A DNA stretch of 64,000 bases, taken from Desulfovibrionaceae bacterium (GTDB taxonomy: Bacteria; Desulfobacterota; Desulfovibrionia; Desulfovibrionales; Desulfovibrionaceae). Of the stretch, positions 39,634 through 47,700 are shown in pieces (positions within the stretch are counted from its first letter, which is position 1; each line of letters begins with the position of its first letter). A model generated the notes under the pieces. That model saw nothing but the letters and a program-made list of their open reading frames with translations, did not search any database and was not told where the DNA came from. The stretch spans positions 18,561 to 82,560 of the forward strand of contig JADFXV010000005.1 in NCBI GenBank assembly GCA_015233395.1, given 5' to 3'. Position numbers and translations under genes: made by a program.

Positions 39634-39668
39634 TGCAAAAAAAATAAAAAAATGATTTTTTTCTTGCA
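39634..39668. repeat. A/T-rich inverted repeat
   Basis: TGCAAAAAAAA and TTTTTTTCTTGCA pair around a short centre, followed by further T and A tracts to 39690. It lies about 100 bp ahead of the RRM gene. Confidence 0.55.
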
Positions 39669-39764
39669 AGTTTTTTTAAAAAAAATTACGGGCTCTCAAT
39701 TCCAGCTGCACACCGGCATCCCGCCGTGGTGAAAATTTTGCTGGTCGTTGAGGAGAAGAGGGAA

Positions 39765-40037
39765 ATGGTTAAGTCTATTTATGTTGGCAATCTGCCCTTC
39801 AGCGCCACGGACGACGAAGTTCGCGACCTTTTCGCCCAGTACGGGGAGGTCAAGGCCGTCAAAATGATCAGCGACCGCGAAACCGGCCGCTTCCGGGGCT
39901 TCGGCTTCGTGGAGATGGATGAGGCGGATGCCAAGCGGGCCGTTGAGGGCCTCAATGGTACGGATATGGGCGGCCGCTCGCTGCGGATCAACGATGCCCA
40001 GGAAAAGCCCCAACGCCCGAAACGCAACGACTGGTAA
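39765..40037 (+). CDS. small RRM RNA-binding protein
   Basis: A 90-residue protein consisting of one RNA recognition motif: RNP2 SIYVGNLPF at residues 3-11 and RNP1 RGFGFVEM near residues 41-48, with a short basic tail (KPQRPKRNDW). Bacterial single-RRM proteins of this type are often cold- or stress-induced and bind RNA. The ATG at 39765 has GGAGAAGAGGGA upstream. The leader carries long A/T tracts and a repeat copy. A strong terminator (40081) follows. Confidence 0.95.
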   Translation: MVKSIYVGNLPFSATDDEVRDLFAQYGEVKAVKMISDRETGRFRGFGFVEMDEADAKRAVEGLNGTDMGGRSLRINDAQEKPQRPKRNDW

Positions 40038-40080
40038 CCGGCTCGAACGCGCCGGCGACCGTTCGCCATTCCCGTGAATA

Positions 40081-40108
40081 CGCCCCGCCCGCGCGGGGCG
40101 TTTTTTTT
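40081..40108 (+). terminator. intrinsic terminator of the RRM gene
   Basis: CGCCCCGC / CCGC / GCGGGGCG followed by TTTTTTTT, 44 bp after the RRM stop. Confidence 0.9.
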
Positions 40109-40138
40109 CCATCGCTTGCAGTCCCAAAGGAGAATTCC

Positions 40139-40522
40139 ATGGCCGACCATCAACTCATTTCCTCCGGCTCCAAGTGGGAGCCGCTGCTCGGCTATTCCCG
40201 GGCCGTGAAAGCCGGCAACGTCGTGCACGTCTCGGGCACCGTAGGCGTCGGCGCCGACGGCGTCGTGCCCAAATCGGCCAAGGCCCAGGCGGCCCGCGCC
40301 CTGGAAATCATCCTGGACGCGCTGGCCAAGGCCGGGGCTACGGCCGCCGACGTGGTGCGCACCCGCATCTACGTCACCAACATGGACGACTTCGACGACA
40401 TCGCGGCGGCCCACGGCGCGGTCTTTAGCGCCATACGCCCGGCCACGGCCATCGTCGAAGTGAGCCGGCTCGCCGGACCCGACTTCGTGGTCGAAATCGA
40501 AGCCGAGGCGATCATCGGTTAA
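40139..40522 (+). CDS. ridA: RidA-family enamine/imine deaminase
   Basis: A 127-residue RidA/YER057c/UK114 protein that hydrolyses reactive 2-aminoacrylate-type enamines. Features are the N-terminal YSRAVKAGNVVHVSGTVGVG, the central VRTRIYVTNMDDFDDIA with the key Arg, and the C-terminal VEVSRLAGPDFVVEIEAEAI. The PATAIVEV segment replaces the canonical PAR(S/T)xVxV, with Ala-Thr-Ala in place of Ala-Arg-Ser, so the subfamily may differ from archetypal RidA. AAAGGAG precedes the ATG. A short hairpin terminator follows. Confidence 0.9.
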   Translation: MADHQLISSGSKWEPLLGYSRAVKAGNVVHVSGTVGVGADGVVPKSAKAQAARALEIILDALAKAGATAADVVRTRIYVTNMDDFDDIAAAHGAVFSAIRPATAIVEVSRLAGPDFVVEIEAEAIIG

Positions 40523-40570
40523 CGTAAGACGCACGCGCGATTTTCCCTCCGATCGCCCAAGGCTCGCAGG

Positions 40571-40592
40571 CGCCGCGTCGCGGCGATTTTTC
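40571..40592 (+). terminator. intrinsic terminator of ridA
   Basis: CGCCGCG-T-CGCGGCG followed by ATTTTTC, 49 bp after the stop codon. Confidence 0.65.
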
Positions 40593-40688
40593 TTGACCGG
40601 TGTAGCGCCCTTGGATAACCAAGGCCGGGTCCTGTCCATCCCCGCGGGCGACGCCTTCAAGCCGGTTGTGGGGCCGGGCGCGAGAGAA

Positions 40689-40765
40689 GCTCCCGTAGCT
40701 CAGAAGGATAGAGCGATCGCCTCCTAAGCGATAGGCCGTGCGTTCGATTCGCGCCGGGAGCACCA
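40689..40765 (+). tRNA. tRNA-Arg (anticodon CCU)
   Basis: 77 nt, cloverleaf intact: acceptor GCTCCCG/CGGGAGC, D-arm GCTC...GAGC, anticodon stem ATCGC/GCGAT with loop CTCCTAA (anticodon CCT in DNA), T-arm GTGCG-TTCGATT-CGCGC, and encoded ACCA at the 3' end. It reads AGG codons. It is followed by its own intrinsic terminator. tRNA-Arg genes are frequent integration targets, but no integrase lies in this window. Confidence 0.97.
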
Positions 40766-40776
40766 GAAAAATCGAG

Positions 40777-40808
40777 GGCCTTACGGTGAAAGCCGTAAGG
40801 CCTTTTTT
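40777..40808 (+). terminator. intrinsic terminator of tRNA-Arg
   Basis: GGCCTTACGG / TGAAAG / CCGTAAGGCC then TTTTTT, 11 bp after the tRNA. Confidence 0.92.
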
Positions 40809-40863
40809 CATTGCCCCCGTGGTTTGTCCCCGCTCTGTCCCCGCTTTTTTCAGGAAGAAGGGT

Positions 40864-40898
40864 GAAGCCGGGTGAAACTTTGCCGGTGGAAAGTCTTC
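40864..40898 (+). repeat. 35-bp direct repeat, left copy
   Basis: Begins GAAGCCGGGTGAAACTTTGC and ends AAAGTCTTC. It matches 42077-42111 at 34 of 35 positions in the same orientation. The pair flanks the fmdB-like and marC-like genes, 1.2 kb apart; this copy lies 99 bp after the tRNA. Confidence 0.85.
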
Positions 40899-41008
40899 CT
40901 CTGGGCGGATAAAAATGCTCTTTGTCCGGCGCATTCAGCCGTTCCAAGTCTCTTGAGTTGTCTTCCCCGTTGCTATATTTTGAGCCTGGATTACGCGAGG
41001 AGGGCAGC

Positions 41009-41233
41009 ATGCCTATTTACGAATACCAGTGCCGCGGTTGCGCAAAGATTTTCGAGGAGATCACCCCGGCCGCCTGCGCGGCTGCTCCCGAATGTCCAGG
41101 CTGTGGATCAAAGAAGACCCAGCGCTGCATCAGTGCGACCGCTGCTTGCGCCAAGCGGTCGCATGCCGCCGGTGGACAGGCGAGCATGCCCATGCCGCCT
41201 TCTTCCGGATGCGGCGGGGGCGGATTCTCCTGA
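41009..41233 (+). CDS. FmdB-family small zinc-ribbon protein
   Basis: A 74-residue protein beginning MPIYEYQCRGCAKIFEE, the hallmark of the FmdB/CxxC regulatory family. Cysteine pairs CRGC and CPGC form the zinc ribbon, and the tail is Gly/Ser/Cys-rich (SGCGGGGFS). The family was named from a regulator of the formamidase operon; most members are of unknown function. GAGGAGGG precedes the ATG. The earlier in-frame start at 40922 is unsupported. MarC follows after 61 bp. Confidence 0.9.
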   Translation: MPIYEYQCRGCAKIFEEITPAACAAAPECPGCGSKKTQRCISATAACAKRSHAAGGQASMPMPPSSGCGGGGFS

Positions 41234-41294
41234 CGCTCGTGAATTCTCCCCGGCGGGGAGTCTTTTCCGATATCCGGCATAGGATAAATATTGC

Positions 41295-41921
41295 ATGCAT
41301 CAATTTCTGACCGACTTCGTGACGTTGCTGGTGGTGATCAATCCGATCAGCAAACTTTCAATCTTCCTGGCGGTGACCGCCGGGCAATCGCCGCAACGCC
41401 AGCGTTCCATCGCCTTGCGGGCCACGTTGATCGCTTTCGGCGTCTTGATTTTTTTCATCGTCTTAGGACAGATACTTCTCGGCGCATTGGGCATAGGAAT
41501 CGAGTCGTTCCGCATCGCCGGATCGTTGGTGCTGCTGCTCTTCGGGTTGCAGATGGTGTTCGACAAGGTGGGAAAATCAACCCCGGATTCCCAAGTGGCG
41601 GGTTTGTCGAATACTGAAATAGCGGTGTTTCCCCTTGCCGTCCCCGCCATCGCGGGACCAGGCGCTATGCTGGCCGTGGTGGTGCTAACCGATAACGACC
41701 AGTTTACCGTTCTTGAGCAGGCCCAAACAGCCGCGACTTTGGTCCTGGCGCTGTTGATCACTTGGGGGGCCATGCGCTTTGCCGCTCCCATCCTGAAACT
41801 GATCCGTCCGGCCGGCGCCAACATTGTTGCCCGGGTGATGGGGCTGATCCTGGCGAGTCTGGCGGTGAACGGCATGGTGCGGGCCGTGATCGCCATCGTG
41901 CACGGCGCCTCGTGCGGCTAG
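41295..41921 (+). CDS. MarC-family inner-membrane protein
   Basis: A 208-residue integral membrane protein with six hydrophobic segments, in the MarC/UPF0056 family: NPISKLSIFLAVTAGQS near the start, FRIAGSLVLLLFGLQMV, and FPLAVPAIAGPGAMLAVVV in the middle. Function is unsettled; the name came from the mar locus and a drug-resistance role was later disputed. It lies inside the region bounded by the 35-bp direct repeats. Confidence 0.9.
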   Translation: MHQFLTDFVTLLVVINPISKLSIFLAVTAGQSPQRQRSIALRATLIAFGVLIFFIVLGQILLGALGIGIESFRIAGSLVLLLFGLQMVFDKVGKSTPDSQVAGLSNTEIAVFPLAVPAIAGPGAMLAVVVLTDNDQFTVLEQAQTAATLVLALLITWGAMRFAAPILKLIRPAGANIVARVMGLILASLAVNGMVRAVIAIVHGASCG

Positions 41922-42076
41922 CCGCCCAAGGCTGGATTCGGGCGCGCATCGATTGCCTCCCGTGACATAAACGCCGGTTCCGAAAAATTCCCGCACTTGC
42001 CGAAGAAAAATTTTGGAATCCTCGAATCGAAACATTTGTCCGGGCAGGCGGACATTTCAACTCATTATGCTGAGGG

Positions 42077-42111
42077 GAAGCCGGGTGAAACTTTGCCAGT
42101 GGAAAGTCTTC
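42077..42111 (+). repeat. 35-bp direct repeat, right copy
   Basis: Matches 40864-40898 with one substitution (TTGCCAGTGG for TTGCCGGTGG). It ends 19 bp before the multi-hairpin element. Confidence 0.85.
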
Positions 42112-42129
42112 TTTTGACCTGATATTACT

Positions 42130-42242
42130 GGGAGCAAAAAGTATCGTACTTTTTGCTCCCACGGCGGAAGCCGCCTAACCGCGCTGACAGCGCGGTTATA
42201 CTTATAAACAGGAGCACGAAAATTAAGAAATTTTCTGCTCCC
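42130..42242 (+). repeat. multi-hairpin repeat, copy 2 (complete)
   Basis: In order: hairpin A, a perfect 14-bp stem GGGAGCAAAAAGTA with loop TCG (42130-42160); GGCGG-AA-GCCGCC (42163-42175); a perfect AACCGCGCT-GAC-AGCGCGGTT stem (42177-42197); the box TACTTATAAA (42199-42208); hairpin B GGAGCACGAAAATT...AATTTTCTGCTCC (42211-42242). It ends 66 bp ahead of the cupin start codon. Same order as copy 4. Confidence 0.85.
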
Positions 42243-42307
42243 GTTAATAAAACACCTCGGCGCCTGGCGCATTCGCCTGGCGCCATCCAATCCAAGGAGT
42301 CCAAAAT

Positions 42308-42712
42308 ATGGAAATCAAACGAGTCGGATCGCAGGCCTCCATCGCGGGTCCCGCCGATTGGTTTACCGGAACGGTGCGCATTGACCCTTTGTTTCTGGAG
42401 GCTCACGATCCGTCCCGGGCGACCGGCGCGAGCGTCACATTCGAGCCCGGCGCTCGGACAGCATGGCATAGCCACCCGCTGGGCCAGACCCTGATCGTGA
42501 CGTTCGGTTGCGGCCGCGTGCAGCGCTTTGGAGGCCCGGCCGAGAAAATCCGTCCGGGCGACGTGGTCTGGATTGCGCCGGGAGAGAAACATTGGCACGG
42601 AGCTACGGCAGCCACGGCGATGACGCACATCGCCATTCAGGAACAACTCGATGGCAAGGCTGCCGACTGGATGGAAAAGGTCACCGACGAAGAGTACCGG
42701 GCCGGAGTCTAA
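42308..42712 (+). CDS. cupin-domain protein (manganese hydroxynitrile lyase-like family)
   Basis: A 134-residue single cupin. Metal ligands are visible in [21 protein letters not shown] (His, His, Gln) and [16 protein letters not shown] (His). This HxH...Q...H pattern and the sequence [17 protein letters not shown] match the cupin group that includes Mn-dependent (R)-hydroxynitrile lyases and many proteins of unknown role. AAGGAG lies before the ATG. No metabolic neighbours identify a substrate. Confidence 0.88.
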   Translation: MEIKRVGSQASIAGPADWFTGTVRIDPLFLEAHDPSRATGASVTFEPGARTAWHSHPLGQTLIVTFGCGRVQRFGGPAEKIRPGDVVWIAPGEKHWHGATAATAMTHIAIQEQLDGKAADWMEKVTDEEYRAGV

Positions 42713-42757
42713 CAGGGGACACAGCCTCTGCGCCCGCGCCACGGCGATCTCTTCCCA

Positions 42758-43264
42758 TTAAAACGCGGGGACCGCGACCGAAGGGTTGAGTTGCCTGGCT
42801 TTGGCGGCGTCGGACTTGGCCTTTTCAATCTCTCCCTTTCGTTGCCACGCTTTCGCTCGTGCAGCGTAAGCATACCCGTCGGGTTTGATTTCGAGGCCTT
42901 TTGTGATGTCGGCGATTTCCTGGTCGGTATCGCCTTTGCCATTCCAGCATGAGGCCCGCACGAAATAAGCCATGGCGTCCGGAGAAATTTCAATTGCTCT
43001 GCCTAAATCCGCGATGGCCCTGTCGTTCTCACCCGTGACGGACAAGGTTATACCCCGTTGGTAATACGCTTCTCCGAAGTCCGGCCTGATTTCGATGGCT
43101 CGCGTATAATCAGCGATCGCTTGATCGTAGTTATTCGCCTTAAAATTCGCCCTTCCGTCCGACAGGTATTCCTCGGCGGACTTGCCTCCTTGGGGTGTGC
43201 CCAAGCCCGGCAGGCAGATCAGCATCGTCGCCAATGCCAACGCGACCAGCATATGCGCGCGCAT
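42758..43264 (-). CDS. exported TPR protein
   Basis: The protein has 168 residues. The signal peptide (MRAHMLVALALATMLICLPG) starts at the ATG with GGGAGG upstream. Three TPR units follow: AEEYLSDGRANFKANNYDQA, AYYQRGITLSVTGENDRA, and a third spanning AYFVRASCWNGKGDTDQE, plus a solvating helix region ending ARQLNPSVAVPAF. A paralogue with an almost identical C-terminal ending lies at 43939 (ARQLDPSINVPAF), indicating local duplication. It probably mediates protein contacts in the periplasm. Confidence 0.85.
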   Translation of the reverse strand: MRAHMLVALALATMLICLPGLGTPQGGKSAEEYLSDGRANFKANNYDQAIADYTRAIEIRPDFGEAYYQRGITLSVTGENDRAIADLGRAIEISPDAMAYFVRASCWNGKGDTDQEIADITKGLEIKPDGYAYAARAKAWQRKGEIEKAKSDAAKARQLNPSVAVPAF

Positions 43265-43492
43265 ACGACCCCTCCCTTTGTTCACGCCGCCGCAGCGACG
43301 CTCACACCGCTGCGATCTCTTCCCGGACCGTCATCCGACACAACAATTGCAAATCTTGATGTTTGAGACAAGACTCGCCGCCCGGCGGGCGGCGGCCGTC
43401 AACCTCGCCCATGACGCCACTGGTCTTGCCTTGAGGACGCCAACCCGGGAAAATGCGTTCCGGCTCGCGCGCTCCAAGCAAGAATTCATCGA

Positions 43493-43909
43493 TTATTGGG
43501 AAATCTCCACCCCCGATACGCAGCAGTCTCTGGATGCAGCAGGCGGGACACTTGATTTTAACCAGCAACGGGCGTTTGGTCCTTGAATCCCTGGCTTTAC
43601 ATACGTATAGGCTCTACAATTTGCGTCCCGGGCGCAGGCATCCCGGCACAACTCATACCGGGCGCTTGGCAAATCGAAATCGACGTAATCTCCGCCTGGA
43701 CGATCCGTGTCCGATTCAACCCCTACATTGCGGCGATACGGCGGCTGCGCTGAAGTTGTTTTCCCCTGTGGCGCGGACGTCTTGGCCTGCCCCATGGCCT
43801 GGTCCAAAGCCTCGATGGCCTTGTCGGCGTCTGATTGGGCGGAGACGAAGCCCGGGAGACAGAAAAGCGGCGCCGCCAGCAGGAGGGCGGCAAACAGGCG
43901 TGCACGCAT
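43493..43909 (-). CDS. exported PAN/Apple-domain protein
   Basis: The protein has 138 residues. The signal peptide MRARLFAALLLAAPLFCLPG is followed by the linker QSDADKAIEALDQAMGQAK, also present in the TPR protein downstream in coordinates. A PAN domain comes next: DRPGGDYVDFDLPSARY, CRDACARDANCRAYTYVKPG and CWLKSSVPP, with six or more cysteines for disulfides. PAN domains bind proteins or carbohydrates. GGAGGGA precedes the ATG at 43909. Confidence 0.85.
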   Translation of the reverse strand: MRARLFAALLLAAPLFCLPGFVSAQSDADKAIEALDQAMGQAKTSAPQGKTTSAQPPYRRNVGVESDTDRPGGDYVDFDLPSARYELCRDACARDANCRAYTYVKPGIQGPNARCWLKSSVPPAASRDCCVSGVEISQ

Positions 43910-43938
43910 GGGCAGAATCCCTCCTTTCGGCGAATCGT

Positions 43939-44565
43939 TCAAAACGCGGGCACATTGATCGAGGGATCGAGCTGCCTGGCCTTTTCGGCGTCGGCCTTGG
44001 CCTTTGCGAGTTCACCCTTCTCCTTCCAAGCGAACGCGCGTTTGGCATAGGCGAACGGATGCCCCGGATTTACTTCAATGGCCTTGGTATAATTGGCTAT
44101 CGCCTGATCGAAGTCGCCGCTCTCCAGCCAGATATTGCCAGTGTTGTTATATGCCGCCCTGTAGTCCGGCTTGATTTGGATGGCCTTGGTCAAGTCCGCG
44201 ATGGCCTGATCCCGGTTGCCCTTACCGCTCCAGGCGTTTCCGCGGAATTTATAGGCAACGGCGGAATCCGGCTTCATTTCGATGGCCTTGGTCAAGTCAG
44301 CGATGGCTTGGTCATAGTTTCTCGCCGCGTAATTGGCCCGTCCGCTCGCGATAAAGTCCTCGGCCGTTTTGCCGCTGGCGGAAGCATCGTGGTTTGCGGG
44401 AGAACCCGGTCCCTGTTTTTCCGGAGCGGCGGACTGCTTCGCCTTCCCCATGGCCTTGTCCAGGGCTTCGATGGCTTTGTCCTCGTCGGATTGGGCCGAG
44501 GCAAAGACAGGTGTGAAAAGAATAAGCGCCCCCAGAGTCATGGCCATGAGTTTGCTTCCGATCAT
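43939..44565 (-). CDS. exported TPR protein (paralogue)
   Basis: The protein has 208 residues. The signal peptide (MAMTLGALILFTPVFASA) follows MIGSKL. A linker (QSDEDKAIEALDKAMGKAKQ) matches that of the PAN protein. Four TPR units follow, each with the consensus NYDQAIADLTKAIEMKPDS. The start at 44565 was chosen for AAGGGAG; the open frame extends 59 codons upstream without homology. It shares its C-terminal ending with the TPR gene at 42758. The PAN gene starts 30 bp after its stop. Confidence 0.87.
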   Translation of the reverse strand: MIGSKLMAMTLGALILFTPVFASAQSDEDKAIEALDKAMGKAKQSAAPEKQGPGSPANHDASASGKTAEDFIASGRANYAARNYDQAIADLTKAIEMKPDSAVAYKFRGNAWSGKGNRDQAIADLTKAIQIKPDYRAAYNNTGNIWLESGDFDQAIANYTKAIEVNPGHPFAYAKRAFAWKEKGELAKAKADAEKARQLDPSINVPAF

Positions 44566-44777
44566 TTTCAACTCCCTTGGTTTGGTCTGCAAGCGCTTTG
44601 TTTCGTCCTTTGATCCATCCTTGCGGTCCGCATGCGACCGGACACCCCGGCGCGGCCGCGCGCGGCCGCGAGTCTCTCCCGGACCTCGGGCGCCGGCTCG
44701 CCGGGCAAGGCTCAGCATGGCCTGAAAAAACGAGCGCCACAAAGACTATTGACAAGACCTGGCGCTGGATCGCGGCG

Positions 44778-47700
44778 CTACATCCTGCGGGCTTTCCAGT
44801 GACCAAGTTCTGAACCTTCATGATGCGTATCGCCACTTCCCTCTTGGCCGGTAATTTTGCCTTGCATCTTTCCCGTCCCGGACTTGCCCAGATGGTCGGT
44901 CCAGGAGTATTGGCAATTCACCGTCCCAGCGGCGTCCACCGTTCCGGTAATGTGCGCCCTCCAGTAGGCTGGCTGACCATGGCTCGTGAATGTGTAATTG
45001 ACGTCTCCCTCGATACGGCCGCCCTTGATGACAAACGTCAGCGTATTGGGATTGCCGTTGAATTCCCCCTGGTATCTGCCGTCAAACGACGACTGGGCGC
45101 TTTGAACGGCTGGCGGCGGCGGGGCGGCCGGTTGACGGGACGGCGGGGTCTGTCCGGATATCGCTCCAGAGATCCGTTTCCCATATCCGCCCTGCACTCC
45201 CTTTTTGAAAGATGTCAACTCTTCGCCATTGTTGATAAACTGGATGTTCACGGTCTCCCCGTTCACCATGATATCCCGGGCGGCGCTCGACCGGGCTACC
45301 CAGGTTCCTTTCCAAAGGCCCGGGACTTCCACCTCGCCATTGGAGTAGAATATCATGGGGGCCGGCAAGGGCGCTTGCCCCTTGGCGTTTGAAATGGACC
45401 AGCGGCTTTCCTCTGTTTTTGACCCAGACGCGACCGGGGCCTTGGATTGGACCTGCTGACCGGTTTGGCCTCCCTGGGTCTGGTTCGCGAGGGTGGGGGC
45501 GGGGCTTGAGCCGCGCTTGTTCTCCTCAACCTTGCGCGTGACTTCGGCCAGCGCCGTCTTGGCATTGGCCAAGATTTCGGCGTCCTGAGGGCCGAGGGCC
45601 TTGTCCGCTCCGGCCAGGGCCGTCTCCAGTCTCTGCTTGCAGGTCTCCATATTCCCCTTCTGGCATTCCGTCGCGGCGGCCATGATTGAATCCAAGCGTT
45701 GTTTTCGCTCGGCCTCTTTCTGCTTGTCCTGTTCCCGGGCCTTGTTTTGGGCGGCCAAATTCTGCTCGGCCGCAGCCTGCATGTCCTTGGCCTTTTTCAC
45801 CAGGGGCGCGTCCTGGGGACCGAACACCGCCTCCGATCCGGCCAAAGCGGAAGCCAGCTTGTCCTTGCAGGCCTGCCAGTTCTGCTTGCCGCACTCGTTG
45901 GCTCCGGCGGTGATGTCCGCGATGCGCCGCGAACGCTCGGCATCGTCCGGCTTTTTATCCGTGTCCGGCGGCTTCTTGTCCGAATCCGCGTTTTTTTGTT
46001 CCGCGTCCGGGGACTTCTTGCCGGCATCCGGTGGTTTTTTGCCCTCGGGCTTCTCGTCAAGCTTCTTTTCCAACTCGGCCAGCGCCTTGGCCTTGGCGTT
46101 GATTCTCTTGATATCCTCGATGCGCTGCCTGGCCTGGGCCTCCTGTTTGGCGGCAATTTCGCTTTGCGCCTGGCTGGCCAGGGCGGCGATCTTGTCGCGC
46201 CCGTCGCAGTCGCGCCCGGCCTCGGCCTTGGCGGGTTGATAGTTCGCGTCCGGCGCGAGCGCCTGCTTGGACTTGGAGCAGGCCGTATCCACATCGCCCG
46301 CGTCCCAGGCGCTTTTGGCCTCGGCCACGAGCTTGTCCGCCGCGGCGGCCTTGCCTTTTTCCGCATCGATCTCTTTTTCCAGATCATCGAGCGGCGTATA
46401 CTGCGCATTGACTGTTTTGCCCTCGGCCACGGCGGCCAGGGCTTTGTCGTAATCTTTCTTGGCCTTGAAATCCTCGGCCTTGGCCAGAGCGTTCTTGAGC
46501 TTGCCCAGGCCGTCGGCGTAGCGCTTCTTGGCTTCCAGCGCCTTGGCGTTTTGGGGATCGCTCTGCAGCGCCTGGCCGACAGCGGACAGCGCGCCCTCGG
46601 CGTCGCCGGCCTTCCATTTGGCCTCGGCGCTTTGCAAGAGCGTGTCGGTCTTGCCTGACTTGTCGCGGGCGTCCTTGATCGCGCGCTCCAGATCGGCGAG
46701 CTCCTTGGCCTTGGGATTGATCTTCCTGGCCGCGTCCAGATCGGAGGCGGCCTTGTCCGGATCCGGCTTGGCCAGGGCGGTATTGGCGCCCTTGACCAAC
46801 TCCGCGATCTTGTCCCTGCCGTCGCAATAGGTCTTGGCCTCAAGGGACTTGGGATCGATCTGGGCGGCGGCCTTGCCCTTGTCGCAAGCCGGGCCGGTGT
46901 CGCCGCCGTTCCAGGCCTGCTGGGCCTCCTGCTTGAGCTTTTCCAGTTCAGCCGCCTTCTGCTTGCCGGCCTTCACCTCGTCGCCGGAATAACTGACCGT
47001 GACGCTCGCCGTTCCCGTGCCCAAAAGAACGTTATTCGCATCGCGCGCCTCGACGGTCGCTTCGATGCCGCCTTTGGTCGCGCGTTGCACCCGGGTTTCA
47101 CGCGCCGCGGCGTTGCCGGAGACGGTCGCGCCGTCGTTCACGGTCCATTTGTAGCGCAGGGGCTGGTTGGCCGGCGCGGGCTCCACCTCCGCGCGCAGCC
47201 CCACGTCCTCGAAGGCGGCGATCTCCTTGTCGAGCGTGACCAGGCCCACGCCCGGCTTCCAGACCACGGGCTTGGCGGTCTCCCCGCCGAAGGCCGGACC
47301 CAGGTTGGTCACGCTGACCGCGTAGGTCTTCGGGGTGATGGTGATGGACGCCTTGGCCAGTTCGTCGCCGCCGGTCTTGCCCTTGAGATGTGCGGTGACC
47401 GTGACCGGCTTGTCGTCCTTGAGGGTGAGCTTCCATTGGCGCGGGTTCCCGGCCGCGCCGGAGGCGGCCCCGCCCTGGCTGTCCTCCCAGAAGTAGGAGG
47501 CGTCGGCGTCGGACATCTTCGGCGTCTCCACGGCCGTTACCGTGACTTCCTGGCCGGGAAAGGGGGCGCTGGGGGAGGCCGACAGCGCAATCGCGGACCC
47601 GCCCACGTTGATCTCGATCTGGTTGGACTCCCCGGCGGTGGAGAGCGCCCCGCCGGTCTTGCTCAGGGCGATCGCCCAGACCTTGGTTTTGCCGGGCTTG

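Larger units (their letters stand above)
39372..39764 (+). other. intergenic region ahead of the RRM gene
   Basis: 393 bp with no gene. It contains multi-hairpin repeat copy 1 (39473-39546) and an A/T-rich inverted repeat (39634-39668) followed by TTTTTTTAAAAAAAA. The long AT tracts contrast sharply with the GC-rich surroundings and may be bent DNA or a cold-responsive leader of the RRM gene. Confidence 0.6.
41922..42307 (+). other. intergenic region carrying a direct repeat and multi-hairpin copy 2
   Basis: 386 bp with no gene. It contains the right copy of the 35-bp direct repeat (42077-42111) and the fullest multi-hairpin element (42130-42242). Apparent short frames across it are translations of the repeat. 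Confidence 0.7.

Noticed and set aside
40512..41010. Minus-strand open frames across the tRNA-Arg region, including one reading ANRTHGLSLRRRSLYPS
   Set aside because: This peptide is the antisense translation of a tRNA-Arg gene, a well-known false annotation. The cloverleaf on the plus strand explains the sequence.
40766..42307. Prophage or integrative island inserted at tRNA-Arg
   Set aside because: No integrase, no repeat of the tRNA 3' end elsewhere in the window and no phage genes. Only a 35-bp repeat pair supports a past insertion.
42057..42742. Small proteins on both strands containing SKKYDTFCSQ or KSTILFAPSN type peptides (also at 39.4, 41.8, 52.2 and 60.1 kb)
   Set aside because: They are translations of the multi-hairpin repeat, not genes.
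43453..44613. Long plus-strand open frame opposite the PAN and TPR genes
   Set aside because: Antisense to two genes with signal peptides, TPR consensus and good ribosome-binding sites.
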